From Hydrocarboniphaga sp965279055 (GTDB lineage Bacteria > Pseudomonadota > Gammaproteobacteria > Nevskiales > Nevskiaceae), in contig NZ_OZ257125.1 of NCBI RefSeq assembly GCF_965279055.1, positions 4,402,001 to 4,466,000 of the forward strand: DNA of 64,000 nt. The letters run 5' to 3'. How positions within the stretch are numbered: the stretch's first letter is position 1; each line of letters begins with the position of its first letter. This document shows positions 16,619 through 26,383 of this stretch, piece after piece. The position numbers and the translations under genes are program-made. Under the pieces are notes generated by a model, which worked only from the letters and a program-made list of their open reading frames with translations, searched no databases and was not told the DNA's origin.

Positions 16619-17281
16619 TTAGCCCGAACAGGCGCCGTTGTTGCCCAGGTGCGCCTCGATCAGCACCTTGGCGCAGCAGCCGGCGACGTCGACCGGGCTG
16701 CTCGAACCCTGCGGAAAGATCATCCGCGCCTGGAAGCTGCCGCCCATCACCAGCATCAGCGAATCGCCGAGCTTGTCGGGATTGCGCGCGCCCATGTCGG
16801 CCGCCAGCTTGCGCAGGCGCTCGCGGATCTCGGCCTTGTGCGCGCGCACGACCACCAGCGCCGCGTGATCCTCTTCCTGGATCTCGACCATCACGTTGGC
16901 CATCGCGCAACCGCGGTCGCACTGTTCCACCGGCTTGTTGACGGTGGCTTCGAACAGCGCCTCGGCCTGGCGGCGCGGGTCGTTCGGGTAAGGCGCGACG
17001 ACTTCGTCCCACCACTGCATGAACTGGCGGGCGGCGTCGCGCACGTATTCGGCGACCAGCTCGTCCTTGGACGGAAAGCTTCGGTAGAAGCTCATCTTGT
17101 TGGTGCCGGCCTCGCTGGCGATCGCATCGACGCCGACGCCGCGGATGCCCTGCTTGTAGAACAGGTCGCAGGCGGTCTCGAAGATGCGGTCACGGACACG
17201 GGTCTTGGCGCCGGCGCAAGGCGCCGCTTCGGCGCCACCGCCGGTTTCCGTGTTCTCGATTCTCTTGGCTTCCACTTTCAT
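16619..17281 (-). CDS. TetR-family repressor of the RND efflux operon
   Basis: 220 residues. The TetR helix-turn-helix is at about 32-78 (IFETACDLFYKQGIRGVGVD, then TNKMSFYRSFPSKDELV). The ligand domain contains seven cysteines overall (22, 38, 121, 125, 202, 203, 218), an unusually high number that could allow thiol-based sensing, as in NemR (inference). It is divergent from the RND operon, and the 196-base gap holds two facing 16-bp palindromes that should be its operators. Downstream lies only the DMT remnant. Confidence 0.88.
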   Translation of the reverse strand: MKVEAKRIENTETGGGAEAAPCAGAKTRVRDRIFETACDLFYKQGIRGVGVDAIASEAGTNKMSFYRSFPSKDELVAEYVRDAARQFMQWWDEVVAPYPNDPRRQAEALFEATVNKPVEQCDRGCAMANVMVEIQEEDHAALVVVRAHKAEIRERLRKLAADMGARNPDKLGDSLMLVMGGSFQARMIFPQGSSSPVDVAGCCAKVLIEAHLGNNGACSG

Positions 17282-17293
17282 CGCGTATACCTC

Positions 17294-17347
17294 TTGACAG
17301 GGGTGTTACCGGTCAGTAACTATAGCACTACGTTACTTACCGGTAAC
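17294..17347 (+). promoter_or_regulatory. RND operon promoter with double TetR operator
   Basis: TTGACA at 17294-17299 is followed by two 16-bp palindromes, GTTACCGGTCAGTAAC (17305-17320) and GTTACTTACCGGTAAC (17332-17347). These are also near mirror images of each other. They occupy the -10 region and start site, so a bound TetR repressor would block polymerase. Confidence 0.75.
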
Positions 17348-17477
17348 ACACCAGGGCATTCTCTACTAGCTCAGGGCCGGCGTCAAAAACCATCGGCCAG
17401 GCGGCAGTTTAGAAGGTATTGGTGGCGCCGGCAGCAGCGTACTTCTGCCAGTTCCACGCTGAAAGGGATATACGCCA

Positions 17478-18686
17478 ATGAACCGATTCCTCAACGAACA
17501 CGTCGGCCTCGCGGTTGCCGGCGTTCTGTTTGCCTCGCTCGCCGCTGCCGCCTGCAGCCGCGCCGAGTCCAAGCAGCCGATCCCGCCGCCGCCGGCTCCG
17601 GCGGTCACCGTCGCCACCGCCAACGTCGGCGACATCACCGACTTCGACGACTTCACCGGCCGCTTCGAGGCGGTGGACAAAGTCGAGCTGCGCCCGCGCG
17701 TCTCCGGCTATATCGACGAGGTGCGCTTCGTCGAGGGCAAGGAAGTGAAGAAGGGCGAGGTGCTGTTCGTGATCGACCAGCGTCCTTACAAGATCGAGCT
17801 GCAGCGCGCGCAGAGCGAGCTGGCGCGGATCAAGTCGCAGGCCGCACTGGCGCTGAGCGAGTCGCAGCGCGCCGAGAAGCTGCTCGCTGCGCGTGCGATC
17901 AGCCAGGAAGAGCGCGACCAGCGCGTCAGCCAGAACAGCCAGGCTTTGTCCGACATCAGCTCCGCCCAGGCCGCCGTCGACGCCGCCAGGCTCAACCTGG
18001 AATTCACCCAGGTGACGTCGCCGATCGCCGGCCGCGTGTCGCGCGCGGTGGTCACCGCCGGCAACTACGTCACCGCCGGCAGCAATGTGCTGACCTCGGT
18101 GGTGTCGCTGGATCCGATCTACGTGTCCTTCGACGGTGACGAGCAAAGCTTCCTGAAGTACCAGAGCCGCGTCGCCGGCGCCGGCTTCGGCGGCGGCTCG
18201 AGCCAGGGCTCCACCGCCGGCCCGGTGTTCGTCGGCCTGGCCAACGAGGACGGCTACCCGCACCAGGGCAAGCTCAACTTCCTGGACAACGCGCTGGATC
18301 CGCAGACCGGCACGATCCACGTGCGCGCGCTGATGGACAACAAGGACCGCCGCTTCACGCCCGGCCTGTTCGCCCGCGTGCGCCTGCCCGGCAGCGAGCA
18401 CTACCAGGCGACCCTGGTCCCGGACTCGGCAATCGCCACCGATCAGGATCGCCGCTACGTGCTGGTGGTCGGCAAGGACGACACCGTCGAGTACCGCGCG
18501 GTGGAGCTCGGTGCCACCCAGGACGAGCAGCGCGTGGTCCGTGCCGGCCTGAAACCGGGTGAGCGGGTGGTCGTCAGCGGCCTGCAGCGCGCCCGCCCTG
18601 GCGCCAAGGTCGCGCCCCAGGAAGCGCCGGAGCCGGCAACGGCCAAGGCCACGATCGGTGCGCGAGTCGCGGAATCGGCTCCTTAG
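17478..18686 (+). CDS. RND efflux periplasmic adaptor (MexE-type membrane fusion protein)
   Basis: 402 residues. The N-terminal signal has Cys26 after LAAAA (poor lipobox, so lipidation is uncertain). A lipoyl/barrel-sandwich half follows (VELRPRVSGYIDEVRFVEGK, about 70-90), then a helical hairpin (about 105-175), the second half-motif (LEFTQVTSPIAGRVSRAVV) and beta-barrel (NALDPQTGTIHVRALMDN). It links the inner-membrane pump at 18860 to an outer-membrane channel, likely the one at 24078 in the same operon. The gene is first behind the TetR operators. Confidence 0.93.
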   Translation: MNRFLNEHVGLAVAGVLFASLAAAACSRAESKQPIPPPPAPAVTVATANVGDITDFDDFTGRFEAVDKVELRPRVSGYIDEVRFVEGKEVKKGEVLFVIDQRPYKIELQRAQSELARIKSQAALALSESQRAEKLLAARAISQEERDQRVSQNSQALSDISSAQAAVDAARLNLEFTQVTSPIAGRVSRAVVTAGNYVTAGSNVLTSVVSLDPIYVSFDGDEQSFLKYQSRVAGAGFGGGSSQGSTAGPVFVGLANEDGYPHQGKLNFLDNALDPQTGTIHVRALMDNKDRRFTPGLFARVRLPGSEHYQATLVPDSAIATDQDRRYVLVVGKDDTVEYRAVELGATQDEQRVVRAGLKPGERVVVSGLQRARPGAKVAPQEAPEPATAKATIGARVAESAP

Positions 18687-18701
18687 TTTTTCTCAGCTTG
18701 T

Positions 18702-18810
18702 CTCCTTCCCCCCGCGTGCGGGCGAAGGCCGGGATGGGGGCCTTGCCGCATAGGGCAGCACCGCGACTTCCGCCCCCACCCTAACCCTCCCCCGCACGCG
18801 GGGGAGGGAA
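18702..18810. repeat. inverted repeat CCCCCGCGTGCGGG / CCCGCACGCGGGGG
   Basis: C-rich and G-rich arms flank a centre with GGATGGGGG and CCCCCACCC. It lies between the adaptor and pump genes. Its style matches 521-638. It may tune expression of the pump relative to the adaptor. Confidence 0.6.
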
Positions 18811-18859
18811 TTCAAGGGTTCGCTGCAACAACAAGATCTGCTTCCAAGGGAGCACTGTC

Positions 18860-21800
18860 ATGAGATTCATTCATTTCTTCATCGAGCGGCCGATATTCGC
18901 CGGCGCTCTGTCACTGTTGCTGCTGATCGCCGGCGCGGTGTCCGCGTTCGTGCTGCCGATCGCCGAATATCCGGAAGTCGCGCCGCCGACCGTGGTCGTC
19001 ACCGCGCGCTATCCGGGCGCCAATCCGCAGATCATCGCCGACACGGTCTCGTCTCCTCTCGAACAGGAGATCACCGGCGTCGAGGACATGATCTACATGA
19101 ACTCGCAGTCGCAGCAGGACGGCACGCTGCAGATCACCGTGGTGTTCCGCATCGGCGCCGACATCGATCGCGCCCAGGTGCAGGTGCAGAACCGCGTCAG
19201 CCAGGCGCTGCCGCGCTTGCCCGAGGAAGTGCGCAGCTACGGCGTGGTCACACGCAAGAGCTCGCCCGACCTGACGATGGTGGTTCACCTGTTCTCTCCG
19301 GACGGCCGTTACGACGGCCTGTACCTGCGCAACTACGCGCTGCTGCAGGTGCGCGATCAGCTGGTCAGCCTGCCCGGCGCCGGCGACGTGCAGCTGTTCG
19401 GCTCCGGCGACTACGCGATGCGCGTCTGGCTCGATCCGCAGAAGATGGCCGCGCGCAACCTCGCCACCAGCGACGTGATCAACTCGGTGCGCGAGCAGAA
19501 CGTGCAGGTCGCCTCCGGTGCCGTCGGCGGCGCGCCGATGAGCGACAGCGTCGAGTTCCAGCTGCCGGTGAACACGCAGGGTCGCCTGCAGAGCGAGGAA
19601 CAGTTCGGCGATATCGTCATCAAGACCGGCGCCGATGGTGAAATCATCCATCTGCGCGACGTCGCCCGCCTGCAGATGGGCGCCGGCGACTACGCGCTGC
19701 GCAGCCTGCTCGACAGCAAGCCCGCGGTGGCGCTGCCGGTGTTCCTGCAGCCCGGCGCGAACGCGCTGGAACTGGCCGACAACGTGCGCAAGACCATGGC
19801 CGAGCTGAAGACGCGCTTCCCGCAGGGCGTCGACTACTCGATCGTCTACGACCCGACGGTGTTCGTGCGCGACTCGATCAAGAAAGTCATCGAGACCTTG
19901 CTCGAAGCCACCTTGCTGGTGGTGCTGGTGGTGATCCTGTTCCTGCAGAAATGGCGCGCCGCGCTGATCCCGATCATCGCGGTGCCGATCTCGATCGTCG
20001 GCACGCTCGCCGCTTTGCAGATCTTCGGCTTCTCACTCAACACGCTGACCCTGTTCGGCCTGGTGCTGGCGGTCGGCATTGTCGTCGACGACGCGATCGT
20101 CGTCGTCGAGAACATCGAGCGCGGCATCGCCGAAGGCCTGACGCCGCACAAGGCCGCGCATCGCGCGATGGACGAAGTCGGCGGCGCGATCATCGCGATC
20201 TCGCTGGTGTTGTGCGCGGTGTTCATTCCGCCGGCGCTGGTGCCGGGCTTCAACGGCCAGTTCTATCGCCAGTTCTCGTTGACAATCACGTTTGCCGCGG
20301 TGATCTCGGCGTTCAACTCGCTGACCTTGTCGCCCGCTCTCGCGGCGCTGCTGCTGCAGGGCCATCACGACAAGCCCGACCGCTTTCAGCGCCTGATCGA
20401 CGGCAGCCTCGGCTGGCTGTTCCGCCCGTTCAACCGCGTGTTCGAATCCACCGGCTCGAAGTATCAGACCGGCGTGCGCAGGCTGATCCGCACCGGCGTC
20501 GTGGGTCTTGCGATCTACGTCGGCCTGGTGATCTTTGCCGGCGGCGCGTTCAAGGCCACGCCGGTAGGCTTCGTGCCGGCGCAGGACAAGGGCTACCTGA
20601 TCACCATCGTGCAGCTGCCGCCGTCGACCTCGATCGAACGCACTGAAAAAATCGTGCAGAAAATCGGCGAAATCGGCCTCAAGCAGGACGGCGTGATTCA
20701 CGCGGTGCAGTTCCCGGGCCTGTCGATCAACGGCTTCACCCGTAACTCGAACTCGGCGATCGTGTTCTGGACGCTGAAGCCCTTCGAGGAACGCGGCAAG
20801 GGCCTGAGCGGCCCGGCGATCGCGGCCGGCCTGAACCAGAAACTGTCGGCGATCGACGACGCGATGATCTTCACGATCGCGCCGCCGCCGATTCAGGGCT
20901 TCGGCCCGGCAGGCGGCTTCAAGATGCAGCTGGAAGACCGCACCGGCGGCGACCCCAAGGCGCTGTACGACATGACCCAGGATTTCCTGGCGAAAGCGCG
21001 AGCCAACCCGAAGCTGATGAACGTGTTCAGCAACTACGACATCAACTCGCCGCAGCTGTTCGCGGACATCGACCGGGTGCAGGCGAAGCGGCTCGGCATA
21101 CAGCTCGGCGACGTGTTCCAGACCTTGCAGACTTACCTGGGCTCGTACTACATCAACGACTTCAACCGCTTTGGCCGCACCTATCGCGTGGTCGCGCAGG
21201 CCGACGAGCAGTATCGCGACCGGCCCGAAGACGTGCTGCTGCTGAAGACGCGCAACGCGGCCGGCGACATGGTGCCGCTGGGCAGCGTGCTGAAGCTGCG
21301 CAACAGCTTCGGCCCGAGCACGGTGCAGCGCTACAACGGCTATCCGTCGGCGGACATCGCCGGCGCGCCGGCGCCGGGCGTCAGCTCGGGTGAAGCGATC
21401 CAGATCATGACGCAGCTGGCGCACGACACGCTGCCGCCGGGCGTGACCTTCGACTGGACCGAGATCACTTATCAGCAGGTCGGCAACGGCGCCGGCGCGC
21501 TCGCCTTCATCTTCCCGCTGAGCGTGCTGCTGGTATTCCTGGTGCTGGCCGCGCAGTACGAGAGCCTGGCGATGCCGCTGGCGGTGATCCTGATCGTGCC
21601 GATGACCCTGCTGTCCGCCTCGCTGGGCATCCTGGCGATGAAATCGGAGATCAACATCTTCACGCAGATCGGCCTGTTCGTGCTGATCGGCCTGTCGGCG
21701 AAGAACTCGATCCTGATCGTCGAATTCGCCCGCGATCTGCAGGCCAAGGGCATGAATGCGGTGGAAGCCGCGCTGGAAGCCTGCCGCCTGCGTCTGCGGC

Positions 21801-22045
21801 CAATCCTGATGACCAGCTTCGCCTTCATCTTCGGCGTGCTGCCGCTGGTAATGGCCAGCGGCGCCGGCGCCGAGATCCAGAAGGCGATGGGCATCGCGGT
21901 GTTCTTCGGCATGATCGGCGTGACCTTCTTTGGCCTGTTCTTCACGCCGCTGTTCTACGTCGCGCTACGTCACTTCGTCGAGCGCCGCGAGCGCAAGGCC
22001 ACCGCGGCTGCACTGCCGCCGGCCGAGCCGCTGCACTCCCACTAA
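18860..22045 (+). CDS. RND multidrug efflux transporter (MexF-type, HAE1)
   Basis: 1061 residues, a proton-driven drug exporter of the inner membrane. It has the usual HAE1 layout: first helix at 10-28, porter domain with ARYPGANPQ, then helices 2-6 (about 340-490), including the proton-relay pair in VGIVVDDAIVVVENIERG near 405. A second porter domain and helices 8-12 follow, with IGLSAKNSILIVEFARD. The end is full-length. Genes downstream (SDR, OYE reductase, channel, GST) follow on the same strand with short gaps. Confidence 0.96.
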   Translation: MRFIHFFIERPIFAGALSLLLLIAGAVSAFVLPIAEYPEVAPPTVVVTARYPGANPQIIADTVSSPLEQEITGVEDMIYMNSQSQQDGTLQITVVFRIGADIDRAQVQVQNRVSQALPRLPEEVRSYGVVTRKSSPDLTMVVHLFSPDGRYDGLYLRNYALLQVRDQLVSLPGAGDVQLFGSGDYAMRVWLDPQKMAARNLATSDVINSVREQNVQVASGAVGGAPMSDSVEFQLPVNTQGRLQSEEQFGDIVIKTGADGEIIHLRDVARLQMGAGDYALRSLLDSKPAVALPVFLQPGANALELADNVRKTMAELKTRFPQGVDYSIVYDPTVFVRDSIKKVIETLLEATLLVVLVVILFLQKWRAALIPIIAVPISIVGTLAALQIFGFSLNTLTLFGLVLAVGIVVDDAIVVVENIERGIAEGLTPHKAAHRAMDEVGGAIIAISLVLCAVFIPPALVPGFNGQFYRQFSLTITFAAVISAFNSLTLSPALAALLLQGHHDKPDRFQRLIDGSLGWLFRPFNRVFESTGSKYQTGVRRLIRTGVVGLAIYVGLVIFAGGAFKATPVGFVPAQDKGYLITIVQLPPSTSIERTEKIVQKIGEIGLKQDGVIHAVQFPGLSINGFTRNSNSAIVFWTLKPFEERGKGLSGPAIAAGLNQKLSAIDDAMIFTIAPPPIQGFGPAGGFKMQLEDRTGGDPKALYDMTQDFLAKARANPKLMNVFSNYDINSPQLFADIDRVQAKRLGIQLGDVFQTLQTYLGSYYINDFNRFGRTYRVVAQADEQYRDRPEDVLLLKTRNAAGDMVPLGSVLKLRNSFGPSTVQRYNGYPSADIAGAPAPGVSSGEAIQIMTQLAHDTLPPGVTFDWTEITYQQVGNGAGALAFIFPLSVLLVFLVLAAQYESLAMPLAVILIVPMTLLSASLGILAMKSEINIFTQIGLFVLIGLSAKNSILIVEFARDLQAKGMNAVEAALEACRLRLRPILMTSFAFIFGVLPLVMASGAGAEIQKAMGIAVFFGMIGVTFFGLFFTPLFYVALRHFVERRERKATAAALPPAEPLHSH

Positions 22046-22073
22046 TCCGCAATCAATCAATCGGAAAAAAACC

Positions 22074-22811
22074 ATGAGCAAGGACAACAGGAAAATCGCG
22101 CTGGTCACCGGCGGCAACCGCGGTATCGGCTACCAGACCGCGCTGCAGCTGGCGCAGCAGGGCGTCCACGTGATCGTCGGCGCGCGCCGCATCGAGCAGG
22201 GCAACGAGGCGGTGCAGCAGATCAAGCAGGCCGGCTTCGACGCCGAAGCCTTGCAGCTCGACGTCGGCGACTCGGCGAGCATCCAGGCGGCGGCGGCCGA
22301 AATCGGCAAGCGCCACGGCCGCCTCGACATCCTGGTCAACAACGCCGGCATTCTCGGCGACCAGGTCGAAAAGCCCAGCCAGCAGACCTTGCCGAGCTGG
22401 CGCCAGGTGTTCGACATCAACCTGTTCGGCCTGGTCGAAGTCACCAACGCGCTGCTGCCGCTGCTGCACAAGTCCGGCGCCGGCCGCATCGTCAACGTGT
22501 CCAGCCTGCTCGGCTCGATCGCCCAGCATCTCGAACCGGGCTCGTCGATCTACGACATGAAGTTCGTGCCGGCCTACAACGTGTCCAAGACCGCGGTGAA
22601 TGCCTGGACCGCGCAGCTCGCCTACGAACTCAAGGGCAGCAAGATCAAGGTCAACACGATCCATCCGGGCTATGTGAAGACCGAGATGAACCAGGGCGGC
22701 GGCGAAATGGAGGTGCCGGACGGCGCCAGGACCAGCGTGCAGATGGCCCTGATCGGCGACGACGGCGCCAGCGGCAGCTTCACCCACCTGGGTGAAACGA
22801 TCCCCTGGTAA
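22074..22811 (+). CDS. short-chain dehydrogenase/reductase
   Basis: 245 residues. Classical SDR with nucleotide-binding TGGNRGIG (12-19), NNAG (89-92), catalytic Ser143/144 (NVSSLLGS) and Tyr168-x-x-x-Lys172 (PAYNVSKTAV). It resembles carbonyl-reductase-like SDRs whose C-terminus handles small carbonyls. The start at 22074 follows an A-rich leader 28 bases after the pump stop. Its place in the efflux operon suggests that it reduces a carbonyl or quinone substrate related to the exported compound (inference). Confidence 0.9.
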   Translation: MSKDNRKIALVTGGNRGIGYQTALQLAQQGVHVIVGARRIEQGNEAVQQIKQAGFDAEALQLDVGDSASIQAAAAEIGKRHGRLDILVNNAGILGDQVEKPSQQTLPSWRQVFDINLFGLVEVTNALLPLLHKSGAGRIVNVSSLLGSIAQHLEPGSSIYDMKFVPAYNVSKTAVNAWTAQLAYELKGSKIKVNTIHPGYVKTEMNQGGGEMEVPDGARTSVQMALIGDDGASGSFTHLGETIPW

Positions 22812-22840
22812 AACAAAGACGAATCAGATTGCGCAACCGC

Positions 22841-22944
22841 CCCCGTTCGTCCCGAGTAGCTCACGCCGTGAGCGTATCGAGGGACACGTCGAGCTGAATC
22901 GGGCCCCTCGATACGCCGCAAGCGGCTACTCGGGACGAACGGGG
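22841..22944. repeat. inverted repeat CCCCGTTCGTCCCGAGTAGC / complement
   Basis: 20-base arms at 22841-22860 and 22925-22944 match perfectly. An inner pair (CGTATCGAGGG / CCCCTCGATACG) lies between them. Unrelated in sequence to the TGTAGGAGCGG family. It lies between the SDR and OYE genes of the efflux operon. Confidence 0.75.
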
Positions 22945-22999
22945 AGTCTTACATCGACAGCGTCGCAAGACTTCAGACCCATTGCACAAGGAACAAACC

Positions 23000-24091
23000 A
23001 TGACCGACAAACTCCTCACCCCCGTCAAGCTCGGCGACCTGCAGCTGCGCAACCGCATCGTGATGTCGCCGATGACGCGCACGCGCGCCAGCCTCAGCCA
23101 TGTTCCCAGCGAGCTGATGGTCGAGCACTACACGCAGCGCGCCGACGCCGGCCTGATCATCACCGAGTGCTCGATGGTCAGCGCCGACGCCTCGGCCTTC
23201 ATCACCGATCCGGGCATCTTCAACGACGCGCAGATCGCCGCCTGGCGCAAGGTCACCGATGCGGTGCACGCCAAGGGCGGGCTGATCGCGATGCAGATCT
23301 GGCATCCGGGCCGCGCCACGCATCCGTACAACAACGACGGCGTCGAGTCGGTGTCGTCCACCGACCGCGCGATCCGCGACGACGGCATCAACACGCTGGC
23401 CGGCAAGCAGCCGCAGGCAACGCCGCGGCGTCTGCGCATAGATGAGCTGCCGGGCATCGTCGCGCAATTCCGCAAGGGCGCCGAGAACGCCAAGCGCGCC
23501 GGTTTCGACGCGGTGCAGATTCACGGCGCGCACGGTTATCTGCTCGACCAGTTCCTGCGCGACAGCGTCAACGACCGCAAGGACGAATACGGCGGCAGCA
23601 TCGCCAACCGCGCGCGGCTGCTGTTCGAAGTCGTCGACGCCGCGATCGCCGTCTACGGCGCCGGTCGCGTCGGTCTGCGCATTTCGCCGCTGGTGGCCTA
23701 CAACGACGTCAGCGATTCCGATCCGGTGGAGCTGGTGCGCTATGTCGCCGAACAGTTCGAGAAGCGTCGCGGCGGTTTCTTCGAGCTGCGCCACAACCAG
23801 CACAGCGATCCGAAGGAGCTGGAGCTGGCCGGCATCGCGCGCAACATCCTGACCGTGCCGCTGCTGCTCAACGGCGGCTACACGCGCGAATCCGGCGAAG
23901 CCGACGTCGAGTCCGGCCTCGCCGACGCGATCGTCTATGGCAAGCCTTACATCGCCAATCCCGACCTGGTCGAGCGCTTCCGCCTGCGCGCGCCGCTCAA
24001 CGAGGTCGATTTCAGCACGCTGTATGCGGGCGGCGCGTCGGGCTACACCGACTACCCGCGTTATGAGGGAAAAACCCATGAACACGCATAA
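23000..24091 (+). CDS. old-yellow-enzyme family reductase (NemA-like)
   Basis: 363 residues, an FMN-dependent NADPH oxidoreductase of the cytoplasm that reduces activated C=C bonds such as those of maleimides, quinones and nitro compounds. Visible motifs: MSPMTRTRAS near the N-terminus, QIWHPGRA (99-106), the substrate-binding pair His175/His178 with Tyr180 (QIHGAHGYLLDQFL) and YGGSIANRARL (197-207). ATG 23000 with AAGGA upstream is preferred over 22982. The last 14 bases overlap the start of the outer-membrane channel gene. Confidence 0.93.
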   Translation: MTDKLLTPVKLGDLQLRNRIVMSPMTRTRASLSHVPSELMVEHYTQRADAGLIITECSMVSADASAFITDPGIFNDAQIAAWRKVTDAVHAKGGLIAMQIWHPGRATHPYNNDGVESVSSTDRAIRDDGINTLAGKQPQATPRRLRIDELPGIVAQFRKGAENAKRAGFDAVQIHGAHGYLLDQFLRDSVNDRKDEYGGSIANRARLLFEVVDAAIAVYGAGRVGLRISPLVAYNDVSDSDPVELVRYVAEQFEKRRGGFFELRHNQHSDPKELELAGIARNILTVPLLLNGGYTRESGEADVESGLADAIVYGKPYIANPDLVERFRLRAPLNEVDFSTLYAGGASGYTDYPRYEGKTHEHA

Positions 24092-25685
24092 AAATCATTT
24101 CAAGATTCCGTACACCAAAACCGCGGCTGCGCTGCTGAGCGCGCTGCTCGCCGCCTGCGCGGTCGGACCGGACTACCAGAAGCCCGAGGCGCCGCAGATC
24201 GTCGGCAACAGCGACAGCGCGATGAACGTCGCCGCCACCGACGGCGTCTACGACGCGGCCAATCCGCAGCTGCAGTTCTGGACGCTGTTCGACGATCGCG
24301 AACTCAGCGCGCTGGTCGACCGCTCGCTGGGCGCGAATCACGATCTGCGCATCGCGCTGGCGAATCTCAACGAGGCACGCGCGCTGCGTCGCGAGGCGCG
24401 TTTCGACTATCTGCCGACGATCACCGCGCAGGGCGGCTACACGCGCTCGCTGCAAGCCTCGGCGCAGGCGCCGGGCTACGATCGCGACCAGCGTGAAAAC
24501 GGCGTCTACAACGGCAGCTTCGACGCCTACTGGGAGCTCGACCTGTTCGGCCGCGTGCGTCGCGCCAACGAATCGGTGAAGGCCGGCGAAGAAGCGCTGG
24601 CCGCGAACCTGCACGACGCGCAGATCAGCGTCGCCGCCGAAGTCGCGCGCAACTACTTCGAGCTGCGCGGCGCGCAGGAACGCCTGGACGTGGCGCGTCG
24701 CAACGCCGCCAACCAGCTTGAGACCGTGCGCTACGCCGAGGCGCGTTTCGACGCCGGTGGCGGCACCGAGTTCGACGTGTCGCGCGCCCGCGCGCAGCTG
24801 TCGACGACGCTGGCCGCGATTCCGGTGATCGAGACCACGGTCGAGAACACCATCCATCGTCTGTCGGTGCTCAGCGGCCAGGTGCCAACCGCGCTGCAAA
24901 GCGAGCTGCGCCCGGCTGCGGCCTTGCCGGAACTGCCGCGCGTGACCAGCATCGGCCGGCCCGAAGACCTGCTGCGCCGCCGCGCCGACGTGCGGTCGGT
25001 CGAGCGTCGCCTCGCCGCGAGCACCGCCGACATCGGCGTCGCCACCGCGGACCTGTTCCCGCGCGTGACCTTCACCGGTGAAGTCGGATTCGCAGTCAAA
25101 GATACCGACCAGATCGGCCATTCGGTCGGCGAAACCTGGGGCTACGGCCCGGGCATCAGCTGGGCCGCGCTGGATCTGGGCCGCGTCAAGGCACGCATCG
25201 ACCAGACCAAGGCGCGCCGCGACGGCAGCTTGGCGCTGTACGAGCAGACCGTGCTGCGCGCGCTGGAAGAGACCGAGAACACGCTGGTCGCCTACGGCCG
25301 CTCGCGCGAGCAGCTCGACCATCTGCGCGACAGCGTCACCGCCAGCGATCGCGCCGCCGAACTCGCGCGCATCCGCTTTGATGGCGGCGCCAGCTCCTTC
25401 CTCGACGTGCTCGACGCCGAGCGCTCGCAGCTTGAGGCGCAGGATCGCCTGGTGCAGGCCCGCACCGGATCGGCGACCGGCCTGATCGCGCTGTACAAGG
25501 CACTCGGCGGCGGCTGGAACGAGGCGCCGGTGAAATCGCTGAACGATCAGCCGGTCGCGGTCTCGGCGCCGCAGCAGCAACAGCGCCTGGCCTTGTCCGC
25601 CGCGAACGCGCCGAAGAAAGCCAGGGCTTTGGCCAGCTGGAGCTCGTTCAACACCACCTACCTGCCGCAAAGCGCCGCGCCATGA
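24078..25685 (+). CDS. NodT-family outer-membrane efflux channel (OprN-type)
   Basis: 535 residues, a TolC-like lipoprotein that completes the tripartite pump. The signal has lipobox LAAC (Cys27), followed by the family signature VGPDYQKP. Two OEP repeats follow with long helices, including YWELDLFGRVRRANESVKAG and LLRRRADVRSVERRLAA. The C-terminal Gln/Ala-rich tail extends about 35 residues past the usual end. It starts inside the OYE gene and its stop overlaps the GST start (ATGA), so the operon is translationally coupled here. Confidence 0.93.
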   Translation: MNTHKNHFKIPYTKTAAALLSALLAACAVGPDYQKPEAPQIVGNSDSAMNVAATDGVYDAANPQLQFWTLFDDRELSALVDRSLGANHDLRIALANLNEARALRREARFDYLPTITAQGGYTRSLQASAQAPGYDRDQRENGVYNGSFDAYWELDLFGRVRRANESVKAGEEALAANLHDAQISVAAEVARNYFELRGAQERLDVARRNAANQLETVRYAEARFDAGGGTEFDVSRARAQLSTTLAAIPVIETTVENTIHRLSVLSGQVPTALQSELRPAAALPELPRVTSIGRPEDLLRRRADVRSVERRLAASTADIGVATADLFPRVTFTGEVGFAVKDTDQIGHSVGETWGYGPGISWAALDLGRVKARIDQTKARRDGSLALYEQTVLRALEETENTLVAYGRSREQLDHLRDSVTASDRAAELARIRFDGGASSFLDVLDAERSQLEAQDRLVQARTGSATGLIALYKALGGGWNEAPVKSLNDQPVAVSAPQQQQRLALSAANAPKKARALASWSSFNTTYLPQSAAP

Positions 25686-26383
25686 TCGACCTGTACTACT
25701 GGACCACGCCCAACGGCCACAAGATCACGCTATTCCTCGAGGAAAGCGCGCTGGACTATCGCCTGCTGCCGGTGCATATCGGCCGCGGCGAGCAGTTCAG
25801 GCCCGAGTTCCTGAGCATCGCGCCGAACAACCGCATTCCGGCGATCGTCGATCAGGCGCCGGCCGACGGCGGCGCACCGATCTCCTTGTTCGAGTCCGGC
25901 GCGATCCTGCTGTACCTGGCGGACAAGAGCAGGCAGTTCATCCCGGCCGATCTGCGCGGCCGCAATGAAGTGCTGCAATGGCTGTTCTGGCAGATGGGCG
26001 GCCTGGGGCCGATGGCCGGGCAGAACCATCATTTCAGCCAGTACGCGCCGGAAAAGCTGCCCTACGCGATCCAGCGCTACGTCAAGGAGACCAACCGGCT
26101 CTACGGCGTGCTCGACCGGCGCCTGGCTGACAGGGCGTTCATCGCCGGCGAGGCCTACAGCATCGCCGACATGGCGATCTACCCGTGGATCGTGCCTCAC
26201 GAAAATCAGGGCCAGGATCTGGGAGATTTTCCACATCTTTCGCGTTGGTTCCACGCGATCGCCGCGCGGCCCGGCACGGTTCGCGCATATCAGCTCGCAG
26301 AGCGCATCAACCAGACACCGACCGTGGACGAAGCCGCCAAGAAAATTCTGTTCGGCCAGGACGCCAGGACCGGTGCCTCGTGA
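25682..26383 (+). CDS. yfcG: glutathione transferase / disulfide-bond oxidoreductase, YfcG-like
   Basis: 233 residues. The N-terminal thioredoxin fold carries the Nu-class signature TTPNGHKITLFLEE (8-21) and NNRIPAIVD. The C-terminal helical domain includes WLFWQMGGLGPMAGQNHHF and the N-capping region AYSIADMAIYPW. Enzymes of this type bind two glutathiones and reduce disulfides or detoxify electrophiles. The gene overlaps the channel gene by 4 bases, so it belongs to the efflux operon. Confidence 0.9.
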   Translation: MIDLYYWTTPNGHKITLFLEESALDYRLLPVHIGRGEQFRPEFLSIAPNNRIPAIVDQAPADGGAPISLFESGAILLYLADKSRQFIPADLRGRNEVLQWLFWQMGGLGPMAGQNHHFSQYAPEKLPYAIQRYVKETNRLYGVLDRRLADRAFIAGEAYSIADMAIYPWIVPHENQGQDLGDFPHLSRWFHAIAARPGTVRAYQLAERINQTPTVDEAAKKILFGQDARTGAS